This document shows positions 1 to 5,336 of a DNA stretch of 7,852 bases, piece after piece (within the stretch, counting starts at the first letter, position 1; each line of letters begins with the position of its first letter). The translations under genes were made by a program, and so were the position numbers. The DNA comes from JAWOGN01 sp046496815 (GTDB taxonomy: Bacteria > Desulfobacterota > DSM-4660 > Desulfatiglandales > Desulfatiglandaceae): NCBI GenBank assembly GCA_046496815.1, contig JAWOGN010000340.1, positions 1 to 7,852 on the forward strand. Reading direction: 5' to 3'. The notes below the pieces were generated by a model. That model was given only the letters and a program-made list of their open reading frames with translations, did no database searches and had not been told where the DNA came from.

Positions 1-428
1 ACAGCGGCGAACGCACGCTCGACGGTTCGTTCCTTGTCCGGATTGACCAGGCAGGAGGTGGCAGGGGACAGCATGCTGCGGGCGATCAGCAGCTCCCGAT
101 CGATCCCCTTGGACCAGAGGTCCTTCCAGATGTCTTCGAGACGCCGGATCAGGGAGGGGATTTCCCCCTGAGCAAAGGCCTCGAAGCCCGTGGGCACGAT
201 TCCCCAGACGATGACGCCTCCCCGGTCGAGGAATTTGCCGATGACCTCAACATAGGAAGCGAAAATTTCTCCGTTGGTGTAGACATCCAGGGAGAGCACG
301 TCAAGGTCCAACCGGAGCAGGAAGTCCCAATCCGGGTTGCCGCAGAGATGAATTCCCCGGGGCCGATCCACTTGCGCGAAGAATTGGTCCAGATCAGCTC
401 TGGCCTTGATATCGCCGTATTCTGCCAT
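1..428 (-). pseudogene. UROD/MetE-like protein, C-terminal part, 5'-truncated
   Basis: The minus strand is open from 428 to the window edge. It encodes a C-terminal TIM-barrel segment of the uroporphyrinogen decarboxylase / cobalamin-independent methionine synthase-like superfamily. Recognisable stretches are RPRGIHLCGNPDWDFLL, LDVLSLDVYTNGEIF, GGVIVWGIVPT and LLSPATSCLVNPDKE-like (here MLSPATSCLVNPDKE). In this superfamily the His/Cys residues in such stretches bind metal or substrate. These proteins often act in methyl or corrinoid metabolism, but no substrate can be named here. The ATG at 428 has no Shine-Dalgarno sequence. Homology seems to continue upstream in frame to about 455-460 (PGNLLTTAMAEYGD) and then stops; the frame meets a stop at 630-632. 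The N-terminal half is therefore missing, apparently replaced by the transposase fragment read on the other strand. The 3' end lies outside the window. The family call is fairly sure; remnant status is inferred. Confidence 0.7.
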
Positions 429-454
429 GGCGGTGGTCAACAGGTTTCCGGGGA

Positions 455-697
455 TTGTGTTGGCGCCATTTGATCCGGCAGTCGCGGAGGATAGCCAAAT
501 CGATGAAGAATGCGCGTGATTTACGGGTCTATTTGGTTTGGAAGACCTGCAGGCTGCCCAACGAGGAAACAGGCCGTTTGTTTGGCATGCGCTATTCCGC
601 GATAAGCCATATCTTAAGTTCCATGCGAATCAGAATGCAAATGGAGACGGATTTGGAGGCCAGATACTGCCACATATATTTACTATGCAAGATGTGA
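455..697 (+). pseudogene. C-terminal fragment of a REP-associated (Y1-type) transposase
   Basis: From about codon 17 the frame reads KSMKNARDLRVYLVWKTCRL, then NEETGRLFGMRYSAISHIL, and it ends near YLLCKM. This matches the DnaA-C-like helix-turn-helix tail found at the C-terminus of many IS200-like/RAYT transposases (pattern RD..YL.WK.GRL.NEEIGRLFG..YSA.SHI). The catalytic HUH/Y1 domain, normally about 150-200 residues upstream, is absent. The first 15 or so codons are the antisense of the neighbouring UROD/MetE-like remnant and are not expected to be transposase. The fragment probably begins near 497 and is a relic. The family call comes from memory of consensus patterns. A DnaA-type HTH in a different protein is the main alternative. 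Confidence 0.6.
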
Positions 698-924
698 TAC
701 CAAATTTCTCTTTAACCCCTATACAGGACCGAAAAGCCCGATTTTCTCCTGTTTTAACCCGTTCCCAGGATTACTGCCAAAGGGAATTAAAACCATCCAC
801 ATGAGAGGTTTATGTCACCCAGGTGGAGTTAGCCGTTGGGTAAGCCAAGGGTTCTCAATTGAGCGGTTTCGCTCAATTGGGGTTATAATTTATTGATTTG
901 AGATATCCTTATGTTGGTTCACAA
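698..924. other. gene-free stretch left of the Gly-rich gene
   Basis: I see no convincing coding frame here. The only structure is the hairpin at 853-882. A plus-strand TATAAT at 884-889 has no gene placed to use it. Confidence 0.5.
853..882. repeat. strong inverted repeat / hairpin
   Basis: The arms CAATTGAGCG (856-865) and CGCTCAATTG (870-879) are perfectly complementary around the four-base loop GTTT. C854-G881 and G-U wobbles at 855/880 and 853/882 extend the stem to 13 pairs. It lies 43 bases past the stop of the Gly-rich gene ending at 925. It could be a 3'-end structure of that minus-strand transcript, but no T run follows on either strand, so it is not a standard intrinsic terminator. 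A target hairpin for the nearby transposase relic is another possibility. Confidence 0.6.
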
Positions 925-1413
925 TTATACTGAACCCGCAGTATCCCCTTTGCCACCCGGTCCGTAACCTGTCCCGTCCTCAGGGCCTTTTCCATCATTG
1001 CCGGTGCCGTCGCCCGGTCCGTAACCCGGATTATCCCCCTTGGAACCGGGGCCGAACCCTGTCCCATCGCCCGGTCCGTAACCCTCACCGGGCCCCGGTC
1101 CTTCACTCGCGCCCGGTCCCGGGCCTGGGCCTGGGCCTGCCGACGGTCCCGCGCTCGGACCCGCTGCGGGGCCGGGTCCAATCCCGCCGTCGCCCGATCC
1201 GCCACCGGATCCACCGCCTCCACCGGGACCGGATCCACCCGGTCCACCGGGACCGGCAGCGCCGCCGCCCGCACCTCCGCGGGCGAGGATCAAGAAATCG
1301 GGGCCGGTGTTGCCTGGATATGAAGTTTGTGGAAACTGAACCGCGTTTGCAGAGATTGCCCCCAGCAGCAGAAAAATCGCAGAGAGCGTTAAAATAGCAG
1401 TCACTTTTTTCAT
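925..1413 (-). CDS. secreted Gly/Pro-rich repeat protein
   Basis: A 162-aa protein I do not recognise as a named family. Residues 1-24 form a clear signal peptide (MKK, hydrophobic core LTLSAIFLLLGAI, SANA cleavage site). The mature part is low-complexity: a Gly-rich block from about residue 45 (GPGGPGGSGPGGGGG), a Pro-Gly block (GPSAGPSAGPGPGPGPG), then two full and one partial copy of a 19-residue repeat starting GYGPGDGTG. It has no cysteine, globular domain or membrane anchor. A good ribosome site (GAAGGAGA) sits 7 bases before ATG 1413. It is the last gene of the sigma-factor locus, 78 bases after the upstream gene's stop, and has its own candidate ECF promoter at 1445-1474. An extracellular structural or matrix role is only a guess. 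Confidence 0.8.
   Translation of the reverse strand: MKKVTAILTLSAIFLLLGAISANAVQFPQTSYPGNTGPDFLILARGGAGGGAAGPGGPGGSGPGGGGGSGGGSGDGGIGPGPAAGPSAGPSAGPGPGPGPGASEGPGPGEGYGPGDGTGFGPGSKGDNPGYGPGDGTGNDGKGPEDGTGYGPGGKGDTAGSV
956..1083. repeat. 57-bp tandem repeat inside the Gly-rich gene
   Basis: CCCGGTCCGTAACC occurs at 956-969, 1013-1026 and 1070-1083, exactly 57 bases apart. The period is 19 codons, giving two full 19-residue units (GYGPGDGTGFGPGSKGDNP and GYGPGDGTGNDGKGPEDGT) and a partial third (GYGPGGKGDT) at the C-terminus. The internal parts of the units have diverged. Confidence 0.85.
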
Positions 1414-1419
1414 TTCAAA

Positions 1420-1458
1420 TCTCCTTCGTCTTCTTGTTTATTCTATATACGAAGGAGA
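1420..1458 (-). promoter_or_regulatory. inverted repeat covering the Shine-Dalgarno of the Gly-rich gene
   Basis: TCTCCTTCGT (1420-1429) and ACGAAGGAGA (1449-1458) on the plus strand are a perfect 10-bp inverted repeat around 19 bases. In minus-strand RNA the downstream arm contains the ribosome-binding site of the gene starting at 1413, and the upstream arm mimics the anti-Shine-Dalgarno sequence. RNA entering from upstream could therefore hide the site. The inverted repeat is certain; a regulatory role is inferred. Confidence 0.5.
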
Positions 1459-1474
1459 CCTGGGATTGGTCACA
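1445..1474 (-). promoter_or_regulatory. candidate ECF-sigma promoter for the Gly-rich gene
   Basis: On the minus strand: -35-like TGTGACC (1474-1468), 16 bases, then -10-like CGTATAT (1451-1445). The same layout, with the same spacing, precedes the sigma-factor gene (3717-3746). CGT at the -10 position is typical of ECF promoters. The expected start near 1438 would give a leader of about 25 bases. Confidence 0.55.
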
Positions 1475-1491
1475 ATTTTCGGGTAACTTGC

Positions 1492-2481
1492 TTAATGGCC
1501 TCCACCTCCACCTCCACCACCGCCACCGGGACCCGAACCACCGGGTCCACCAGGGCCGGTACCGCCGCCGCCGGGTCCACCTGAACCGCCGGGGCCGCTA
1601 CCCGGGCCACCGCTGCCGGGTCCGCCTGACCCGCCATGCCCGAGGCCCCCGCTCCCGCCTTGGCTGATGCTTGCACCGACAGGGCCTGAAACCTGAGGTC
1701 CCCGTGTCAAATCATCCGGATCAAGCCCGAGCGCGGTGTGGGCTTCCATAACGCTTTTCTTGCCTTTGACTACGTCCATGACGGCGGCCTTTATTTTTGT
1801 ATCGGACAAATTGCGGCGTTTGGCAGAATCCACCATCCGCGGCAAATCCCACGCGGTTTTGAAAAAAAAGTTTTCTCTTAGTCCATTCAGGGCGATTTCC
1901 TCGGCGATTTCCGATTGCATTCGAGACTGCTTGAGAGCCGCCATAAGTTCCGCTGCATCAACGATTTCAGATAGCGGTGCCTTGGGAGCCTTTTCAAGAA
2001 ACCCTTTCATTTCCGGCTCGGAAATTCCCATCGATAAAGTCTTGCCGAGCCTTACCAGTTCCCCAGACCGCAGACTCTCCTTTGTCATGCCCCATTGACT
2101 CATCTTCTCAGAGGCGACCTTTTGGACAAAACGATATTGAGAAAGCTCTCTCTTAAGTACCTGTTGAATGACTCGAGGTTGCACACGCTTCGCCAAACCC
2201 TCTTCGATTTTGCTCACAAGTGGGGCAATTGGCAGATTTTCTTTTTGGGCATCCTTCGTTATGCGCACAAAATGGGCCATTTCACGTTCTTCCAGCTTGT
2301 ATTTGTAACCAAAAGCCAGCATTCGGTTGAGTAAACTTTCGGGAACGCCCGCATCCCTTGCCTGCTCGACCGCGGTCATGACATCCGCTTGATCTCCAGC
2401 GAAAATGGGCGAACTCGAATATACAAAGAACAGAGACCCTAACAGCAAAAAAAGAGTTATCCGTTTAAGTGGCAGTCTCAC
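1492..2481 (-). CDS. secreted helical protein with Gly-rich tail
   Basis: A 329-aa protein of no family I can name. A signal peptide covers residues 1-28 (MRLPLKR, core ITLFLLLGSLFFVY, cleavage near IFA-GD). Residues 30-265 are charged and predominantly helical, with suggestions of repeated helical units of the type A.E.GVP..LL...L..GY (for example DAGVPESLLNRMLAFGYKYK). From about residue 271 the chain becomes a 59-residue Gly/Ser/Pro tail ending in ten glycines and a histidine. The tail resembles the Gly-rich block of the next gene at both protein and DNA level. The start is GTG 2481, with GGGGAAAG shortly upstream; it overlaps the end of the anti-sigma gene by 17 bases, indicating translational coupling. 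Its position suggests it is an output or partner of the sigma/anti-sigma pair. Confidence 0.8.
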   Translation of the reverse strand: MRLPLKRITLFLLLGSLFFVYSSSPIFAGDQADVMTAVEQARDAGVPESLLNRMLAFGYKYKLEEREMAHFVRITKDAQKENLPIAPLVSKIEEGLAKRVQPRVIQQVLKRELSQYRFVQKVASEKMSQWGMTKESLRSGELVRLGKTLSMGISEPEMKGFLEKAPKAPLSEIVDAAELMAALKQSRMQSEIAEEIALNGLRENFFFKTAWDLPRMVDSAKRRNLSDTKIKAAVMDVVKGKKSVMEAHTALGLDPDDLTRGPQVSGPVGASISQGGSGGLGHGGSGGPGSGGPGSGPGGSGGPGGGGTGPGGPGGSGPGGGGGGGGGGH

Positions 2482-3064
2482 GGTTACTTTCCCCGTTGAT
2501 GATTAAAATAGAGTTCCTGTTGCCATAGCCGTCGTCTTGTTGCAGCAATCCCTTGGGGTCGGGTAAGACCATTTCGCCGTCAACCCGGAAAGCGTATTCG
2601 TATCGCCCGCTTTGAAGTGGGACAGATAATCTCCACACACCGCGCTGTTTATCCCGATACATCCGGTACCCTTCAGGCGCCCACTGATTGAAAGAGCCAA
2701 TTAACTCAACATGAGAGGCATCGGGCATATCCAACGTGAACACAACAAGTTTTTCGACCTGAGCAGTGTTGTTCAAGGTTAGCGTCATATCGTTTTCGTT
2801 TTGATTTCGACTCAGGAAAACCACGGCTACCAGAATTAAGGCCACGGCGGCAGCACTCAACTCCAGCATTCGGATGGGGGTGACAGACATCGGAGTTTGA
2901 AGTTGACGCCGCAACTTTTTCCACCAGGCCAATTTTTTTGGCCGAATTCCCGCCATGATCGACTCAACCAACGCCTCAGGTGGCTGCATGTCGTCCATAT
3001 CTTCAAGCAGCCTCGCAATGCGGCGTAAATCGTCGCCGACGTTTTGGGGATCGTTGGGTTTCAT
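2465..3064 (-). CDS. anti-sigma-like membrane protein with C-terminal CBM48-type domain
   Basis: A 199-aa protein from ATG 3064. That ATG has GGAGG 5 bases upstream and lies 13 bases after the sigma gene's stop; a longer frame to 3124 overlaps the sigma gene and lacks support. Residues 1-60 are polar and Trp/Lys-rich near the membrane (IRPKKLAWWKKLRR) and presumably cytoplasmic. A single membrane span lies at about 67-84 (LELSAAAVALILVAVVFL). Residues 105-190 match the AMPK-type glycogen-binding / CBM48 E-set fold (HVELIGSFNQWAPEG, GVWRLSVPLQSGRYEYAFRVDG, LPDP, DDGYGNRNSILII), with Trp128 and Trp144 candidate sugar contacts. No zinc-binding HxxxCxxC motif is present. Position directly after an ECF sigma gene supports an anti-sigma role with an outward-facing sensor domain. 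The CBM48 call is firm; the anti-sigma role and any ligand are inferred. Confidence 0.82.
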   Translation of the reverse strand: MKPNDPQNVGDDLRRIARLLEDMDDMQPPEALVESIMAGIRPKKLAWWKKLRRQLQTPMSVTPIRMLELSAAAVALILVAVVFLSRNQNENDMTLTLNNTAQVEKLVVFTLDMPDASHVELIGSFNQWAPEGYRMYRDKQRGVWRLSVPLQSGRYEYAFRVDGEMVLPDPKGLLQQDDGYGNRNSILIINGESNRETAT

Positions 3065-3077
3065 GGCAACCTCCGTG

Positions 3078-3677
3078 TCATTGCTTACCGGACAGTCGGA
3101 CCTCGAACGCGTTGTCTGTGTCAAGAAGTCGACGAAGCTTCAGTAATCCTCGGTGAATCCTCATTTTTGCCGCGCTGACCGAAATTCCAATTGCCAGCGC
3201 CACCTCGCGGATGGACATGCCCTCGTGGAAGCGGAGGATAACCGCCTCCCGGTACTCTAACGGAAGACTTTGGAGGGTGTCTTTTACGCGTTTTGCATCA
3301 ATGCTCTCAACTATTGATTTTGATCGGTCCGATTCCACCATAAGCTGCTTCTGGATATCGTTCAATTCTACTGCCTTGATTTCTCTTGTTTTTGTTTTGC
3401 GGGAGAAATCCCGGGCCAGATTCATGCCGATGGTAAAAAGCCATGGAAAAAAGCGTCCGGAAGGCTTGAACCGCTCCAGCTTTTCGTACGCGCGCAGGAA
3501 TGCTTCCTGCGTAAGGTCAAACGCATCTTCTTCGCAGGAAGTGGTGCGCATCATGAGATTGAATATGGGTTTTTGGTAACGCTTTACCAAAATCGCATAG
3601 GCCTCAACGTCTCCGGCCAGAATTTCCGAGATGAGACTTTCATCCGTATTAACCATAAACTCATTTCGCACTTTCAT
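3078..3677 (-). CDS. ECF-type RNA polymerase sigma factor
   Basis: About 199 aa, the usual ECF length. Region 2 spans roughly residues 14-85 (ESLISEILAGDVEAYAILVK, the DLTQEAFLRAYEKL core-binding helix, and FFPWLFTIGMNLARDFSRK for -10 recognition). A variable linker follows. Region 4 spans about 130-188, with SLPLEYREAVILRFHEGMSI and a helix-turn-helix REVALAIGISVSAAKMRIHR for -35 recognition. Regions 1 and 3 are absent, as expected for ECF factors. The start is uncertain: ATG 3677 has no spaced ribosome site, GTG 3671 has TGAGG 7 bases upstream, and ATG 3656 is a third option. It probably forms one transcript with the anti-sigma gene. A matching candidate promoter at 3717-3746 suggests autoregulation. 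Confidence 0.93.
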   Translation of the reverse strand: MKVRNEFMVNTDESLISEILAGDVEAYAILVKRYQKPIFNLMMRTTSCEEDAFDLTQEAFLRAYEKLERFKPSGRFFPWLFTIGMNLARDFSRKTKTREIKAVELNDIQKQLMVESDRSKSIVESIDAKRVKDTLQSLPLEYREAVILRFHEGMSIREVALAIGISVSAAKMRIHRGLLKLRRLLDTDNAFEVRLSGKQ

Positions 3678-3716
3678 GCCTCATCGCCAAGGCGCTCGAC
3701 AGGCTCTTCTATAGAT

Positions 3717-3746
3717 ATTAACGATTCAGGGGACCATTGGGTCACA
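3717..3746 (-). promoter_or_regulatory. candidate autoregulatory ECF promoter
   Basis: On the minus strand: TGTGACC (3746-3740), 16 bases, CGTTAAT (3723-3717), between the CBM48 lipoprotein stop and the sigma-factor start. It has the same two boxes and spacing as the element at 1445-1474. The predicted start near 3710 leaves a leader of about 33 bases. Confidence 0.55.
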
Positions 3747-3748
3747 GT

Positions 3749-4105
3749 TTATTCGACGATCAGCACCGAATTTTTCGTCCCAAATCCGTCATTTTTATAG
3801 AAAATAACGTGGGGGTCAGGCGACCAGCGGTTCCCATCCAAAACGAACGCATATTCGTACCGGCCCGGCGAAAGGAAAAGTCTGATTGTCCACCGGTCCC
3901 CATTTCGCGCCAAGCAGTGCATGTTGGGAGACCAGTCATTGAAATCACCGCTGAGGCAAACCGTCTGAAACCGCCCCTCATAGGTGAATAGAACCTGCAC
4001 TTGGTCCGATTTTTTTCGGATTGTCTCGGCATTCCAGATGCATCCAAACATGAAGGCCGAAAGGCATGCTGCGCTGAGTGTCGAGACACGTTTTATCGTG
4101 AGCAA
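3749..4105 (-). CDS. small lipoprotein with a CBM48-type domain
   Basis: A 118-aa protein from TTG 4105, chosen because it gives a lipoprotein signal (MLTIKRVSTLSAACLSAFMFGC, Cys22) with AGAAGGGA about 10 bases upstream. The frame opens at ATG 4264, but that ATG has no ribosome site and the extra 53 residues look non-coding. Residues about 35-118 are a CBM48/AMPK-type E-set domain (TVCLSGDFNDWSPN, DRWTIRLFLSPGRYEYAFVLDG, SPDP, NDGFGTKNSVLIVE). The domain is clearly paralogous to that of the anti-sigma-like protein two genes downstream, sharing GRYEYAF, DG, PDP and DGxGxxNS.LI. The lipobox has an atypical Phe at -2, so membrane anchoring is likely but not certain. It lies 71 bases before the sigma gene and may compete for, or present, the same ligand. 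Confidence 0.78.
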   Translation of the reverse strand: MLTIKRVSTLSAACLSAFMFGCIWNAETIRKKSDQVQVLFTYEGRFQTVCLSGDFNDWSPNMHCLARNGDRWTIRLFLSPGRYEYAFVLDGNRWSPDPHVIFYKNDGFGTKNSVLIVE

Positions 4106-4378
4106 AAGGAAATGTTCCCTTCTGGGAGGGTTTCCAAAATAGAGTTTCGTAAAAGACCTATCAATGAAAATTAAAACGATGAGAAACTCAGCCTGAACCC
4201 CAGCCCGTGTCTTCCTTGGTTGAGGCCCCTTCCCATACGGTGCACATGGCGGAAGATGATGCATACGTGAAGCGTCGGCGATGATACCGCCTGCCGGTTT
4301 TAAATCTCCAGCTTTCTCTCATACCCAAAAAGACTAAAACCGGAATGGATTTCACAACCCGTAAGGGCCGCTCCGGTT
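4106..4378. other. intergenic region between the TPR lipoprotein and CBM48 lipoprotein
   Basis: Holds the terminator-like hairpin of the upstream TPR gene and a third copy of its CCGGTTTTA motif at 4294-4302. The upstream extension of the CBM48 reading frame to 4264 is open but looks untranslated. I see no clear promoter matching the TGTGACC-N16-CGT element here. Confidence 0.4.
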
Positions 4379-4381
4379 TTA
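4335..4381 (-). terminator. terminator-like hairpin overlapping the TPR gene stop
   Basis: TAAAACCGGA (4335-4344) and TCCGGTTTTA (4372-4381) are perfect 10-bp arms around 27 bases that may fold further (GGCCCTTACGGGT). In minus-strand RNA the second arm ends in UUUU and is followed by AGUCUUUUU, as for an intrinsic terminator. The first arm includes the stop codon of the TPR lipoprotein. The loop is long, so efficiency is uncertain. Confidence 0.5.
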
Positions 4382-5062
4382 TTCTTTTTCAATCCTCTCT
4401 AAAAACCCGCGTGCCCTGTCGTGGCTTGGATCGATTTCCAAAATTCTGCGAAGCTGCTCCCCGGCCTTTTGCATTTGGCCCCAGTCCGCATACAGCAAAC
4501 TTAAGGACAGTCTTGCGTCAACATGCTGCGGATCGATTTCGATGGCGGTTCGGAATTCTTTTTCTGCAAGTTTGTCGAGCGCTTCTTTTTGGTAAGCCGT
4601 GCCGAGCCCAAAGTGGTTATCGGCACTGTCGGGATTGACGTTCAAGGCTTTCTTGAAGGCACGAATGGATTTTTCGGTTTGATTCAGCTCCCCGTAAGCC
4701 ATGCCCATATTGAAGAAGATGTGGTTCAACTCAAATCCACGGGAGACGGCTTCTTCGTAAAGAGACACTTCCTTTTCATGGTTTCCTAACTGACCGTGTG
4801 CATATCCCAGGTGGTACAAGGCAAGGGCGTTTTCAGGGTCTTTTTGTAGAAAGCGCTCATGAAGAAGAATCCCGGCCGCGTAGTCTCCCCGCTGCATGGC
4901 GTTGTCAGCTTCACCATCGCATATCCATTGTTTTTCAGAGCCCACCTCTTTTTTGAGAAACCGGGTGGAGCAGCCTCCCCCTCCCAAGCAGAGGCAGACC
5001 AGGCAGATCAGGAGGCTGCGCGGCGAGACGAGAGTTGACAATCTAGAATGGCGTCCATCCAT
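4379..5062 (-). CDS. TPR-repeat lipoprotein
   Basis: A 227-aa protein from ATG 5062. A TTG at 5080 is in frame, but it would sit almost at the predicted transcription start. The N-terminus has a hydrophobic segment (LLICLVCLCL) followed by GGGGC, a lipobox-like site, so it is probably membrane-anchored and faces the periplasm. The rest is about five tetratricopeptide repeats: DYAAGILLHERFLQKDPEN, ALALYHLGYAHGQLGNHEKE, IFFNMGMAYGELNQTEKSIR, HFGLGTAYQKEALDKLAEKE and LSLSLLYADWGQMQKAGEQ. Several end in the typical NPDS, DPQH or DPSH turns. TPRs bind other proteins, and small TPR lipoproteins often serve in envelope assembly or secretion; no partner is identifiable. It has its own promoter and terminator, so it is probably transcribed separately from the sigma-factor locus. 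Confidence 0.9.
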   Translation of the reverse strand: MDGRHSRLSTLVSPRSLLICLVCLCLGGGGCSTRFLKKEVGSEKQWICDGEADNAMQRGDYAAGILLHERFLQKDPENALALYHLGYAHGQLGNHEKEVSLYEEAVSRGFELNHIFFNMGMAYGELNQTEKSIRAFKKALNVNPDSADNHFGLGTAYQKEALDKLAEKEFRTAIEIDPQHVDARLSLSLLYADWGQMQKAGEQLRRILEIDPSHDRARGFLERIEKE

Positions 5063-5091
5063 ATCTTGTAATTCCCACAACTCTGATGTGT

Positions 5092-5120
5092 AAAGTATTT
5101 GCTATCTTCTTTTTCGTCAA
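5092..5120 (-). promoter_or_regulatory. sigma70-like promoter of the TPR lipoprotein
   Basis: On the minus strand TTGACG (5120-5115) is followed by 17 bases and TACTTT (5097-5092). The -35 matches consensus at 5 of 6 positions, the -10 at only 3 of 6. The implied start near 5085 supports ATG 5062 rather than TTG 5080 as the start codon. Confidence 0.4.
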
Positions 5121-5296
5121 GTCGGATCATCCTACCGTCGAAACCTGATTTTCCCAGAATCTAATTTCTATATTACTGCCAAAAGACACCAAACAACAAA
5201 AAGAAACCGGGGACTATAAACCCAGTGGAGTGGACAAAAATCAATTGAGCAAGTCAATGCCGGGAGGCTCTCAGCAATGACTTTCCGGGATCTGAG

Positions 5297-5333
5297 TCGG
5301 GAATCGTCTTCGTAAGCTTATTATCGATCCCGA
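5297..5333 (-). other. stem-loop just after the nitroreductase gene
   Basis: TCGGGAATCG (5297-5306) and CGATCCCGA (5325-5333) pair over 9 bp with one bulged base, beginning 4 bases past the stop codon. No T run follows on the minus strand, so it may protect or end the transcript but is not a textbook terminator. Confidence 0.35.
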
Positions 5334-5336
5334 AGA

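Noticed and set aside
538..804. 88-residue plus-strand frame overlapping the transposase tail
   Set aside because: It is out of frame with the recognisable HTH segment, with no ribosome site or family resemblance.
1434..1676. Overlapping His/Arg-rich plus-strand and Ala/Val-rich minus-strand frames across the Gly-rich DNA
   Set aside because: They are other-frame readings of the GC-rich Gly codons of the two secreted-protein genes; they lack ribosome sites and family resemblance.
3065..3124. N-terminal extension of the anti-sigma-like gene
   Set aside because: The 20 extra residues overlap the sigma gene and have no ribosome site, while ATG 3064 has GGAGG at ideal spacing.
4106..4264. N-terminal extension of the CBM48 lipoprotein to ATG 4264
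   Set aside because: It lacks a ribosome site, reads as low-quality sequence, and would bury the lipoprotein signal inside the protein.
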